Below, piece by piece: positions 50,641 through 59,218 of a stretch of DNA of 64,000 nucleotides. Source of the stretch: Streptomyces sp. PR69 (GTDB lineage: Bacteria; Actinomycetota; Actinomycetes; Streptomycetales; Streptomycetaceae); contig NZ_JAOWCB010000017.1 of assembly GCF_026420845.1 (NCBI RefSeq), forward strand, positions 1-64,000. Reading direction: 5' to 3'. A program made the translations under genes and the position numbers. Positions within the stretch are counted from its first letter, which is position 1; each line of letters opens with the position of its first letter. The notes under the pieces were generated by a model. The model worked only from the letters and a program-made list of their open reading frames with translations, did no database searches and was not told the DNA's origin.

Positions 50641-51801
50641 TCAGCTCGCCCCGACGAAGATCACCATCAGCAGCCACACCACCGGAGCCGTGGGCAGCAG
50701 CGAGTCGAGGCGGTCCATGATGCCGCCGTGGCCGGGAAGCAGGGTGCCCATGTCCTTGATGCCCAGATCACGCTTGATCATGGACTCGCCGAGGTCGCCC
50801 AGCGTGGCGCTGACGGCGACCGCGAGGCCCAGCAGCAGACCCTGCCACCAGGTGCCGCCGTCGATGAGGAACTGCATGCACAGCGCGCCCGCCGCCATGG
50901 CGAACGCCACCGCCCCGGCCAGACCCTCACGGGTCTTTCCGGGGCTGATGCGCGGGGCCAGCTTGTGCTTGCCGAAGCGCCAGCCGACCGCGTACGCCCC
51001 GGTGTCGCTGACGACGGTGAGCAGCAGGAAGGTGAGCACCCGCTGGGGCCCGTCCCCGGCGGTGAGCATCATGGCGACGAACGTCGCCAGGAAGGGGACG
51101 TAGAACGCGGCGAAGAGGCCCGCGGTGACGTCCCTGAGATAGCCCTCGGGCGGTTCGGTCATCCGCCAGACCAGCACCGCAAGACCGGTCAGCGCCATGG
51201 CCACCCAGGCGCCTTCGGCGCCGCGCGCATAGCCGGCCACCACCATGGCCGCGCCGCCCACGGCCAGCGGCACCAGCGGGGCCTTGATCTGCTTGCGCTC
51301 CTGGAGGCGGGAGGTCAGCTCCCACAGGCCGACGACGACGGCGACCGCTATCACGCCGACGAAGACGGCCTTGACGACGAAGAGCGAGGCGATGATGACC
51401 GCGCCGAGCCCGATCCCGACCCCTATGGCGGCCCGCAGGTCACGGCCTGCCCGCTTCTTCGGCTGCGGGGTGGGCGCGGTCTGCGGCGCGGTGGGCATGG
51501 GCTCCTGCGGCATCTCGTCACGGAACAGGGGGCCGCTCAGCCGAGCGGCCCCCCGGTCGCGGTCTTCCTGATCACTGCGGCCGTCGCCGCGGCTGCCTCG
51601 GTTCTCGTGGTCGCTGCCTGCGTCGTCTCTACCTGCGTCGGGGAAGTCCGGCACGATGGGCATGGGCCGAGTCTGCGGCGCGGCGCGCTCATCGTATGCG
51701 GGACCCGCCGGGGCATGCCCCTGGTCGGACGGCGGCCACTGACCTGCGTATCCGGCGTGCTGCCGGTGCTGCGGGGCGGCCCCCCGGGAAGAGTCGTTCA
51801 T
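50641..51801 (-). CDS. cdsA: Phosphatidate cytidylyltransferase (CDP-diglyceride synthase)
   Basis: CdsA makes CDP-diacylglycerol, the branch point of phospholipid synthesis. The 386-aa protein has ~120 residues of Pro/Asp/Arg-rich N-terminal extension, then about eight helices. The family signature near the C-terminus is complete (SATLGDLGESMIKRDLGIKDMG, then LLPGHGGIMDRLDSLLPTAP). The ATG at 51801 overlaps the frr stop (TGATG), so translation is coupled. The long disordered N-terminus is typical of Streptomyces CdsA. Confidence 0.96.
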   Translation of the reverse strand: MNDSSRGAAPQHRQHAGYAGQWPPSDQGHAPAGPAYDERAAPQTRPMPIVPDFPDAGRDDAGSDHENRGSRGDGRSDQEDRDRGAARLSGPLFRDEMPQEPMPTAPQTAPTPQPKKRAGRDLRAAIGVGIGLGAVIIASLFVVKAVFVGVIAVAVVVGLWELTSRLQERKQIKAPLVPLAVGGAAMVVAGYARGAEGAWVAMALTGLAVLVWRMTEPPEGYLRDVTAGLFAAFYVPFLATFVAMMLTAGDGPQRVLTFLLLTVVSDTGAYAVGWRFGKHKLAPRISPGKTREGLAGAVAFAMAAGALCMQFLIDGGTWWQGLLLGLAVAVSATLGDLGESMIKRDLGIKDMGTLLPGHGGIMDRLDSLLPTAPVVWLLMVIFVGAS

Positions 51802-52358
51802 CAGACCTCGAGCAGCTCGGCTTCCTTGTGCTTGAGCAGCTCATCCACCTGCGCCACATGCTTCGCGGTGGTGTCGTCGAGCTCCTTCTCCGCGCGGCGT
51901 CCCTCGTCCTCGCCGACCTCGCCGTCCTTGATCAGCTTGTCGATGGCCTCCTTGGCCTTGCGGCGGACCGAACGGATCGAGATCTTGGCGTCCTCGCCCT
52001 TGCCCTTGGCGACCTTGATGTACTCGCGGCGGCGCTCCTCGGTGAGCTCCGGGAACACCACGCGGATGACATTGCCGTCATTGGTGGGGTTGACGCCCAG
52101 ATCGGAGTCGCGGATGGCCTGCTCGATATTGCGCAGCGCGCTCTTGTCGAAAGGCGTCACCACGGCCATGCGGGCCTCGGGGACCGCGAACGAGGCGAGC
52201 TGGTTGATCGGCGTCGCGGCACCGTAGTAGTCCGCCACGATCTTGTTGAACATGGCGGGGTGGGCACGTCCCGTACGGATCGCGGCGAAGTCCTCCTTGG
52301 CGACCAGGACGGCCTTTTCCATCTTCTCCTCGGCCTCGAGGAGGGTCTCTTCGATCAC
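51801..52358 (-). CDS. frr: Ribosome recycling factor
   Basis: RRF splits terminated ribosomes with EF-G. The 185-aa protein shows the full family pattern: AIRTGRAHPAMFNKIVADYYG, VTPFDKSALRNIEQAIRDSDLG, RVVFPELTEERRREYIKVAK and SIRSVRRKAKEAIDKL. Of two adjacent GTG codons the second (52358) is chosen because AGGAG is six bases upstream and the protein then begins MIEETLLEAEEKM, as known for Streptomyces. It lies between pyrH and cdsA in the conserved order. Confidence 0.97.
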   Translation of the reverse strand: MIEETLLEAEEKMEKAVLVAKEDFAAIRTGRAHPAMFNKIVADYYGAATPINQLASFAVPEARMAVVTPFDKSALRNIEQAIRDSDLGVNPTNDGNVIRVVFPELTEERRREYIKVAKGKGEDAKISIRSVRRKAKEAIDKLIKDGEVGEDEGRRAEKELDDTTAKHVAQVDELLKHKEAELLEV

Positions 52359-52471
52359 CACTTGCTCCTGCGTGTCTAGAGTTGGCCCGGCATCCAGCGG
52401 GGGCCGGCGGAACCTGTGTCGCGTCTACCCCTGCACGGTGTCCGACCGGCGGGGCGTTGTCCATCCCTCGA

Positions 52472-53275
52472 TCAGGCCCGGGTGCCCTGGTCGCTCACGA
52501 GTGTGCCGATCTTCTCACCCTTGACGGCCCGGGCGATATTGCCCGTCGTCAGCAGCTCGAAGACGAGAATCGGGAGGTTGTTGTCGCGGCAGAGCGTGAC
52601 GGCGGTGGCGTCGGCGACCTTGAGGTTGCGGGAGATCACCTCGCCGTACTCCAGCGCGTCGAACTTCACCGCGTCGGGGTTGGTCTTGGGGTCGGAGTCA
52701 TAGACCCCGTCCACGCCGTTCTTGCCCATCAGCAGGGCCTCGGCGTCGATCTCCAGGGCACGCTGGGCCGCGGTGGTGTCCGTGGAGAAGTAGGGCATGC
52801 CCATGCCCGCGCCGAAGATGACGACCCGGCCCTTCTCCAGGTGGCGCACCGCGCGCAGCGGGATGTACGGCTCCGCGACCTGCCCCATGGTGATGGCGGT
52901 CTGGACGCGCGAGTCGATGCCCTCCTTCTCCAGGAAGTCCTGGAGGGCGAGGCAGTTCATCACCGTGCCGAGCATGCCCATGTAGTCGGAGCGCGCCCGG
53001 TCCATGCCGCGCTGCTGGAGCTCCGCGCCGCGGAAGAAGTTGCCGCCGCCGATGACGACCGCGATCTGCGCGCCGTCCCGGACCACCGCGGCGATCTCGC
53101 GCGCCATGGTGTGTACGACGTCGGGGTCGACGCCGAGCCCCGTGCCGCCGGAGAACGCTTCTCCGGAGAGCTTCAGCAGAAAGCGTCCGGCCTTCTTGCC
53201 GTCGCCGCCGTTGCTCTCGCCGTTGTTCTCGCGTTTGCCGCCGGCTGCCTGGGTGGCGTCCGCGCCCTTGTTCAT
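52472..53275 (-). CDS. pyrH: UMP kinase
   Basis: PyrH phosphorylates UMP to UDP. The 267-aa protein has an N-terminal extension of ~28 mostly polar residues, then the amino-acid-kinase fold: RFLLKLSGEAFSGG, AVVIGGGNFFRG, DYMGMLGTVMNCLALQD, and KNGVDGVYDSDPKTNPDA in the nucleotide site. The ATG at 53275 has GAGGAGA five bases upstream. It is 113 bp before frr in the same direction. The extension is usual in Streptomyces. Confidence 0.97.
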   Translation of the reverse strand: MNKGADATQAAGGKRENNGESNGGDGKKAGRFLLKLSGEAFSGGTGLGVDPDVVHTMAREIAAVVRDGAQIAVVIGGGNFFRGAELQQRGMDRARSDYMGMLGTVMNCLALQDFLEKEGIDSRVQTAITMGQVAEPYIPLRAVRHLEKGRVVIFGAGMGMPYFSTDTTAAQRALEIDAEALLMGKNGVDGVYDSDPKTNPDAVKFDALEYGEVISRNLKVADATAVTLCRDNNLPILVFELLTTGNIARAVKGEKIGTLVSDQGTRA

Positions 53276-53436
53276 GGAGATCTCCTCGTGCACATACGAA
53301 GAAGGCCACTGCCTTGGGGTGCTGGTGTCCCTGTCGGCAATGGCCTCCTCGTCAGATCTGCGGTCGTGCGGCGCGTACCCGGCCGATGACTGCGTTAGGA
53401 AACCCTAGCGGTCTCCTGTGTCGATCGCTTACGGGC

Positions 53437-54273
53437 TCAGGCGCCGACGCGGATGCGCGCGAAGCGCTTCAGCGAGACACCGGCCTCGTCCAGGACCTTC
53501 TGGACGGTCTTCTTGTTGTCCTTGGCGAACGGCTGGTCGAGGAGGGTGACCTCCTTGAAGAAGCCGTTGACGCGACCCTCGACGATCTTCGGGAGGGCGG
53601 CCTCGGGCTTGCCCTCGTTGCGCGAGGTCTCCTCGGCGACGCGGCGCTCGGCCTCGACGACCTCGGCCGGGACGTCCTCGCGGCGGAGGTACTTCGGGGC
53701 GAAGGCGGCGATGTGCTGCGCGACGTCCTTGGCGACCTCTGCATTCTCCTTGTCCAGCTCGACCAGCACGCCGACCTGCGGCGGGAGGTCGGGCATGGTG
53801 CGGTGCATGTACGCGGCGACATAGCCGTCGGCGAACTGCGCGAAGCGGTCGAGGACGATCTTCTCGCCGAGGTTGGCGTTGGCCTCGTCGACGTACGCCT
53901 GGACGGTCTTGCCGGCCTCGATCTCGGAGGCGAGCAGCGCCTCGATGTCGGCCGGGGAGGTGGCGGCGACGTGCTTGGCGAGCGCGTCGGCCACGGCGAG
54001 GAACTTCTCGCCCTTGGCGACGAAGTCCGTCTCGCACTTCAGCTCCAGCAGCACGCCGGAGGACTTGTCGTCGGCGATGAGGGAGACGACCGCGCCGTTC
54101 TCGGCGGAGCGGCCCTCACGCTTGGCGACGCCCTTCTGGCCCTTGACGCGGAGCAGCTCAACGGCCTTGTCGACGTTGCCCTCGGCCTCGTCCAGCGCCT
54201 TCTTGCAGTCCATCATGCCGGCGCCGGTGAGCTCGCGAAGCTTCTTGACGTCGGCGGCGGTGTAGTTCGCCAT
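53437..54273 (-). CDS. tsf: Elongation factor Ts
   Basis: EF-Ts recycles EF-Tu-GDP. The 278-aa protein has the UBA-like N-terminus (ANYTAADVKKLRELTGAGMMDCKKAL), the core LKCETDFVAKGEKFL and the central EF-Tu-binding VNGFFKEVTLLDQPF. It is preceded by AAGGA. It follows rpsB across a hairpin at 54321, a position where read-through sets the S2 to EF-Ts ratio. The order rpsB-tsf-pyrH-frr-cdsA is conserved across bacteria. Confidence 0.98.
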   Translation of the reverse strand: MANYTAADVKKLRELTGAGMMDCKKALDEAEGNVDKAVELLRVKGQKGVAKREGRSAENGAVVSLIADDKSSGVLLELKCETDFVAKGEKFLAVADALAKHVAATSPADIEALLASEIEAGKTVQAYVDEANANLGEKIVLDRFAQFADGYVAAYMHRTMPDLPPQVGVLVELDKENAEVAKDVAQHIAAFAPKYLRREDVPAEVVEAERRVAEETSRNEGKPEAALPKIVEGRVNGFFKEVTLLDQPFAKDNKKTVQKVLDEAGVSLKRFARIRVGA

Positions 54274-54320
54274 GTCCTTGAATCTCTCTCGAAGTCGAAA
54301 GTCGAAGATCTACGGGTGAG

Positions 54321-54358
54321 CGGCGGGGGCGGCGCTCATGGTGCGCCGTCCCCCGCCG
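54321..54358 (-). terminator. rpsB-tsf intergenic hairpin (attenuator)
   Basis: cggcgggggcggcgc (54321-54335) pairs with gcgccgtcccccgccg (54343-54358), about 14 bp with one bulged base. It lies between rpsB and tsf and probably terminates part of the transcripts. Confidence 0.8.
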
Positions 54359-54379
54359 TCAGGAACCGAACCGTTGAGG

Positions 54380-55246
54380 TCAGGCCTGCTCGGCGTCCGC
54401 GGCAGGCTTCTCGGCCTCGGCGGGCTTGGCCTCCTCGTCGGCCTTCTTCTCGCCCTCGTCGGCCTTCTTCTCGCCCTCGAGCAGGTCACGCTCCCACTCG
54501 GCCAGCGGCTCGCCCGCGGCCTTGTCGCCCGGCTTCTGGTCGCCGGTCGCGGCGCCGGAGCGGGCGATGAGGCCCTCGGCGACGGCGTCGGCGATCACGC
54601 GGGTGAGCAGAGTGACGGAGCGGATCGCGTCGTCGTTGCCCGGGATCTTGTAGTCGACCTCGTCGGGGTCGCAGTTGGTGTCGAGGATCGCGACGACCGG
54701 GATGTTGAGCTTGCGAGCCTCGCCGACGGCGATGTGCTCCTTCTTGGTGTCGACGATCCAGACGGCGCTGGGCACCTTCTGCATCTCGCGGATGCCGCCG
54801 AGGGTCTTCTCCAGCTTGGCCTTCTCACGGGAGAGGACCAGCAGCTCCTTCTTGGTGAGGCCGGAGGCGGCCACGTCCTCGAAGTCGATCTGCTCAAGCT
54901 CCTTCAGACGCTGAAGGCGCTTGTAGACGGTGGAGAAGTTGGTGAGCATGCCGCCCAGCCAGCGCTGGTTGACGTACGGCATGCCGACGCGGGTCGCCTG
55001 CTCGGCGATGGCCTCCTGCGCCTGCTTCTTGGTGCCGACGAACATGATGGAGCCGCCGTGCGCGACGGTCTCCTTGACGAACTCATAGGCGCGGTCGATG
55101 TACGACAGCGACTGGAGCAGGTCGATGATGTAGATGCCGTTGCGCTCGGTGAAGATGAAGCGCTTCATCTTCGGGTTCCAGCGACGGGTCTGGTGACCGA
55201 AGTGGACGCCGCTCTCCAGCAGCTCCCGCATCGTGACGACGGCCAT
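54380..55246 (-). CDS. rpsB: 30S ribosomal protein S2
   Basis: The 288-aa S2 protein begins MAVVTMRELLESGVHFGHQTRRWNPKM and contains the family signature RNGIYIIDLLQSL, PYVNQRWLGGMLTNF and VAILDTNCDPDEVDYKIPGNDDAIRS. An actinobacterial Lys/Glu/Ala-rich tail (repeated EGEKKADE) adds ~45 residues. The ATG at 55246 has AAGGAGAT upstream. The ~140-nt leader (to a possible -10 AGTGTAC complement at 55391-55396) is long enough for autoregulation by S2, though no structure is proven. Confidence 0.98.
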   Translation of the reverse strand: MAVVTMRELLESGVHFGHQTRRWNPKMKRFIFTERNGIYIIDLLQSLSYIDRAYEFVKETVAHGGSIMFVGTKKQAQEAIAEQATRVGMPYVNQRWLGGMLTNFSTVYKRLQRLKELEQIDFEDVAASGLTKKELLVLSREKAKLEKTLGGIREMQKVPSAVWIVDTKKEHIAVGEARKLNIPVVAILDTNCDPDEVDYKIPGNDDAIRSVTLLTRVIADAVAEGLIARSGAATGDQKPGDKAAGEPLAEWERDLLEGEKKADEGEKKADEEAKPAEAEKPAADAEQA

Positions 55247-55438
55247 GGCCGTATCTCCTTGGATTTCTCGGTTGTGTCCTGACGCCCCGACGCGCCGTGC
55301 CACAGGGGACCGAGAGGCGCGGCCACTGACCGATGAGGGTCCGGTGGCGGGGCGTGCGAAGTCGACCCGGTGACCCGGATCGCCAGAAGAAGTGTACGGG
55401 ACGGGGGCGGTCGCAGGTGACGCGCCGGGGTGACGGCG

Positions 55439-55447
55439 TTGTCCACA
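55439..55447 (+). promoter_or_regulatory. DnaA-box-like 9-mer
   Basis: TTGTCCACA is a perfect match to the Streptomyces DnaA box consensus; a second partial site TAGTCCACA starts 17 bp later at 55457. They lie between rpsB and the M23-like gene. A single perfect 9-mer can occur by chance in a genome of this size. Confidence 0.4.
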
Positions 55448-55516
55448 ACCGGGGAGTAGTCCACAGGCCGGGCCCATGATCCGCGAGGCGCCCGGCGTCT
55501 CGGGCACGCTCCCGCC

Positions 55517-56005
55517 ATGACCGCTCTTGTCCTCACCCTCGCCCTGCTGCTGCCCACCGCCCTCCCCCGGCAGGCCGTCTGGCCGCTCGGCCCGCCTCGC
55601 CCCGAGGTCGTACGGGGCTGGGAACCGCCGCTTTTCCCGTACGGGCCGGGGCACCGGGGCGTGGATCTGGCGGGCCGCGCCGGGGCGGAGGTCCGCGCGG
55701 CGGCCGCGGGGCGGGTGCTGTTCGCGGGGCAGGTGGCGGGGCGGGGTGTGCTGGTGATCGCGCTCGCCGGGACGGGCGCGCCGCCGTTGCGGACGACGTA
55801 TGAGCCTGTGCGGCCCATGGTGCGCGCCGGCGACCCGGTCCGCCCGGGCCAGACCGTGGCCACCCTCGCCGCCGGGCCCTCGCACTGCGCGGGGCCGTGC
55901 CTCCACTGGGGCCTGCTGCGCGCGGACGCCTACCTCAACCCGCTGCTGCTGCTCCCGCGCGCGCCGTCCCGCCTGCTCCCGCTGTCGGGCACCCGCTCGC
56001 GGTAG
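55517..56005 (+). CDS. M23-family (LytM) secreted peptidase-like protein, incomplete zinc site
   Basis: A 162-aa protein with a Sec signal peptide (MTALVLTLALLLPTALP) followed by a small M23 domain. The first zinc motif HRGVDLAG (HxxxD) is intact. The second motif reads GPCLHWGLL where active enzymes have HxH, so the first His is Cys. Such variants occur widely in actinobacteria and may be inactive or regulatory. The family cuts peptidoglycan cross-bridges or activates amidases. The ATG at 55517 is divergent from rpsB. It converges with the TetR gene. Confidence 0.8.
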   Translation: MTALVLTLALLLPTALPRQAVWPLGPPRPEVVRGWEPPLFPYGPGHRGVDLAGRAGAEVRAAAAGRVLFAGQVAGRGVLVIALAGTGAPPLRTTYEPVRPMVRAGDPVRPGQTVATLAAGPSHCAGPCLHWGLLRADAYLNPLLLLPRAPSRLLPLSGTRSR

Positions 56006-56111
56006 GCCGCCCCATGCCCTCCACAGGGGGTCCGGGGCGAAGCCGCACAGCAGTGCAGCCCCGCGCCCCTACGGGGCGCGCCCGAACCGCGCTGCACTTC
56101 GCCGAAGCTTC

Positions 56112-56699
56112 TCAGACGCGCGGGGTCACGCCGCGCAGCGCCAGGGAGACCGCCGCGTCGGCGATCTTGGCGGGGTCCTCCGCCGCGCCGAGTTCGGTAC
56201 GGCGGACCGCCGCGTCCACCACGCCCTGGAGGAGCACCGCCGCAAGGCGGGGCTGCTCATGCCCCAGCTCCGCGAGCGCCTCGACGATCATCGCGACCAG
56301 GCCGCCGTGCGCGGCACGGATCTTCTCCCGCGCCCCCGCGTCCAGCTCACTCGCCGAGATCGCGACCACGGCACGGTGCCGCCGGTCCCCGACCAGCTCA
56401 AGCTGCTGCCGCACATACGCCTCGATCTTGTCCTCGGGGGTCGCAGCCCGCTCCATCGCGGCCTCGACCTCCGCGGCCCACACGGGGAAGTCGACCGCGC
56501 ACAGCTCCTCGACGACGGCGGCCCGCGAGCGGAAGTACTCGTACACGGAGGACCGGGCCAGACCGGTGCGTTCGGCGAGGGCGGGGAATGTCAGCGCCTC
56601 AGTGCCGCCCTCCGACAGCAGGGAACGCGCGGCGTCCAGCAGGGCGTCGCGCTGCATCGTCCGGTGCTCGGCCACGGAGGCCGCTCGAATCCTGGGCAC
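56112..56699 (-). CDS. TetR family transcriptional regulator
   Basis: A 195-aa regulator. The N-terminal helix-turn-helix is ALTFPALAERTGLARSSVYEYFRSRAAVVEEL (about residues 34-65). The C-terminal part is all-helical ligand-binding type with no recognised ligand. The GTG start at 56699 gives MPRIRAASVAEHRTM. It lies 48 bp downstream of whiG in the same direction and may be read from the whiG transcript. No divergent target gene is adjacent. Confidence 0.88.
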   Translation of the reverse strand: MPRIRAASVAEHRTMQRDALLDAARSLLSEGGTEALTFPALAERTGLARSSVYEYFRSRAAVVEELCAVDFPVWAAEVEAAMERAATPEDKIEAYVRQQLELVGDRRHRAVVAISASELDAGAREKIRAAHGGLVAMIVEALAELGHEQPRLAAVLLQGVVDAAVRRTELGAAEDPAKIADAAVSLALRGVTPRV

Positions 56700-56747
56700 C
56701 CCACCACTGTACGGATCCGGCCGCCCCGTTCCAGCGACAGCGCCCCC

Positions 56748-57584
56748 TCAGCGTCCGACGTCGGCCAGCTTCGCCCGCAGCTGGAGCACCGACTTTGTGT
56801 GGATCTGGCTGACCCTGCTCTCCGTGACCCCCAGCACATTGCCGATCTCCGCGAGGGTGAGGCCCTCGTAGTAGTAGAGGGTGACGACGGTCTTCTCCCG
56901 CTCGGGCAGGGTGTTGACGGCCTTGGCCAGCAACCGCCGCAGCTCCCGGTCCTCCGCGACCTCGACGGGGTTGTCCGCCGCGGTGTCCTCCAGGGTGTCC
57001 ATCACGCTGAGCCCGTCGCCGCCCTCGCCGCCCACATGCAGCAGCTCCTCCAGGGCCACCACATTGGCCAGGGACAACTGGCTGAAAACCGCGTGCAGTT
57101 CGTCCACCGCGATGCCCATCTCCGAGGCCACCTCGGCCTCGGTGGGAGTGCGCCTCAGCTGGGCCTCGAGCGTCGCATACGCCCGCTCCACGGCCCGGGC
57201 CTTCTGCCGCACGGAGCGCGGAATCCAGTCCAGCGCGCGCAGCTCGTCGATCATGGCCCCGCGGATCCGGGTGATGGCGTAGGTCTCGAACTTGATCGAC
57301 CGGTCGAGATCGAACTTCTCAATGGCGTCGATGAGCCCGAAGACTCCGGAGGAGACGAAGTCCGCCTGCTCGACATTGGACGGCAACCCCACGCTCACCC
57401 GGCCCGCGACATACTTCACCAGAGGCGAGTAGTGCAGGATCAGCTGCTCCCGCAGGCGCTCGTCGCCCGTGGCCTTGTACGACCGCCACAGCTCGTCGAG
57501 CGACGAGGGAGCGGAGGGCCGCACGGCGCCACGGGCAGCGGGGGGCGCTGCCGCGCGGTCAGACCCGGAGGTGTGCTGGGGCAT
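56748..57584 (-). CDS. whiG: RNA polymerase sigma factor WhiG (sporulation)
   Basis: WhiG starts the sporulation programme in Streptomyces aerial hyphae. The 278-aa protein is of the FliA/sigma-28 type: region 2 has REQLILHYSPLVKYVAGRVSVGLPS and FGLIDAIEKFDLDRSIKFETYAITRIRGAMIDELRALDWIPRSVRQKAR. Region 3 is RRTPTEAEVASEMGI. Region 4 is LPEREKTVVTLYYYEGLTLAEIGNVLGVTESRVSQIHTKSV. The ATG at 57584 follows an AAGG site. WhiG is normally held inactive by RsiG with c-di-GMP; rsiG is not in this window. It lies downstream of dprA after a 245-bp gap. Confidence 0.97.
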   Translation of the reverse strand: MPQHTSGSDRAAAPPAARGAVRPSAPSSLDELWRSYKATGDERLREQLILHYSPLVKYVAGRVSVGLPSNVEQADFVSSGVFGLIDAIEKFDLDRSIKFETYAITRIRGAMIDELRALDWIPRSVRQKARAVERAYATLEAQLRRTPTEAEVASEMGIAVDELHAVFSQLSLANVVALEELLHVGGEGGDGLSVMDTLEDTAADNPVEVAEDRELRRLLAKAVNTLPEREKTVVTLYYYEGLTLAEIGNVLGVTESRVSQIHTKSVLQLRAKLADVGR

Positions 57585-57829
57585 GCGTTGCCTTGAGCCG
57601 TTCTGCTGTGACGCGGGATGGGGCGGGCGTCGTCTGTGAGGGAATTCCGGTGAGCGTAGCGTGACTGACACGTCGCGGTGGGCGATCCTCGGGGGAGTGA
57701 ACCTGTGCGGGTACAGCCCGTCGGCCACACCTTCGAACCAGGGCCGACGCCAGACGCGCCGGCCCCTCGGATGCTGACGACGGGGCTGCAGAGGTCATCG
57801 GCCTCACCCTGTCACCCGAATGCGTCAGG

Positions 57830-59218
57830 TCAAGCACCGCCTCGCCACACGTTCGGGCCGTGGCTCGCACACCGCGTCAACTGCCAGCGGTCACCCACCC
57901 TTTCGACGAACCCCAGGGAGTGCAGTTCATACAGCCTGCCGCCGGTCTCGTCCGGGGTCAGCCCCACGGCGCGCGCCAGGCCCTCGGGGTCCGCCGTGCC
58001 GCGGGCCGGAAACGCCGCGAGCAGCCGCGCGCTGAGCGGGTCGAGCAGATCCCTGGGCAGCACAGGCCCTCGGCGCTCCGGGGCGAGGTCGCCCATCTCG
58101 CCGATGAGCTCGACGACTTCGTCGGCGTCCGTGACCAGCGTGCCCTCACCGCGCAGCAGTTCATGCACCCCGGCCGAGAGTCCGCTGGTGACGGGTCCCG
58201 GGACGCCCATCGTGTGGCGGCCCAGCCGCTGCGCGGCCCGTGCGGTGACCAGCGAGCCGCTGCGGTACTCGGCTTCGACGACGACCGTGCCGCGGGTGAG
58301 CGCCGCGATCACACGGTTCCTGAGGATGAATCTGCTGGGCGTGGGATGGTCGCCTGGCGGCAACTCCCCGATGACCAGGCCCTGTTCCGCGACACGCCGG
58401 ATCAGCTGCGCATGGCCGCGCGGATAGACCACGTCGACCCCGCAGGCGAGCACGGCGACGGTCGCCCCGCCCGCGGCCAGCGCGCCTCTGTGCGCCGCGC
58501 CGTCGATCCCGAAGGCCGCCCCGGAGACCACGACCCAGCCGCGCTCGGCGAGTCCCGAGCCGAGGGAGGCTGCCAGATGCGCGCCGTAGGGCGTGCAGGC
58601 CCGGGCGCCGACGACGGCGACCGAGCACAGCGCCCATTTCCGCAGATCCGGGCGGCCCCGCACCCATAGTCCGAGGGGTCTGGCGTCACCGAGGTCGTCG
58701 AGCTGGGTGGGCCACTCGGCGTCGCCCGGGACGATGAACCGGCCGTCGGCCGCGGCGGCGGCCGCGAGGTCGCGTTCGGGATCGGCCGCGGCTGCCCGTA
58801 TGCGGTAGCCGGCCAGCCGTCTCGGGGTGGCCCCGGGCAGCGCGTCCGGTTCGTCCGGCGGCGCGGTGAGGCGCTCCAGCAGCCCGCGCGCCCCGAACTC
58901 CCGCAGCCAGCGGCCCCCGCGTTCGTCGCCGGGCTCGATGACCCGGGTGAGCGCCGCCCGTGCCAGCCGCTCTCCGTCGGCGGCCGCCCGCGGGGCCTGC
59001 CCTGTATGCCCGGAGCCCGTGGAGCCGTCTGGGGCCACGCCCCTGCTCCCCGGCTCTGCCTCCGGCAAGGGCTTCGCGCCGCCCCTGGAACCGTACGCGG
59101 TGACGGCGCCCGGCGCGCTCCCGCTGCGCGCTGCCGCCGCCCCGTCCGCGGGCTCGCCGGGCGGCCCCTCAGCGTGATCGGCCGGCTCGTCGTCGAGCGC
59201 CCCCTCGCCCCGCCTCAT
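57830..59218 (-). CDS. dprA: DNA processing protein DprA (Smf)
   Basis: DprA loads RecA on incoming single-stranded DNA; in Streptomyces its role is unclear because natural competence is unknown. The 462-aa protein has an N-terminal extension (~75 residues, acidic and Gly/Ser-rich), a SAM-like region, then the Rossmann-like core: AVVGARACTPYGAHLA, VVSGAAFGIDGAAHRGALAAGG, VAVLACGVDVVYP and FILRNRVIAALTRGTVVVEA. A C-terminal winged helix follows (TPDETGGRLYELHSLGFVER). The start overlaps the comM-like stop by 4 nt. Confidence 0.94.
   Translation of the reverse strand: MRRGEGALDDEPADHAEGPPGEPADGAAAARSGSAPGAVTAYGSRGGAKPLPEAEPGSRGVAPDGSTGSGHTGQAPRAAADGERLARAALTRVIEPGDERGGRWLREFGARGLLERLTAPPDEPDALPGATPRRLAGYRIRAAAADPERDLAAAAAADGRFIVPGDAEWPTQLDDLGDARPLGLWVRGRPDLRKWALCSVAVVGARACTPYGAHLAASLGSGLAERGWVVVSGAAFGIDGAAHRGALAAGGATVAVLACGVDVVYPRGHAQLIRRVAEQGLVIGELPPGDHPTPSRFILRNRVIAALTRGTVVVEAEYRSGSLVTARAAQRLGRHTMGVPGPVTSGLSAGVHELLRGEGTLVTDADEVVELIGEMGDLAPERRGPVLPRDLLDPLSARLLAAFPARGTADPEGLARAVGLTPDETGGRLYELHSLGFVERVGDRWQLTRCASHGPNVWRGGA

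Noticed and set aside
57585..57829. Small gene between dprA and whiG
   Set aside because: No frame has a ribosome site or coding bias; the region is best read as the whiG promoter and leader.
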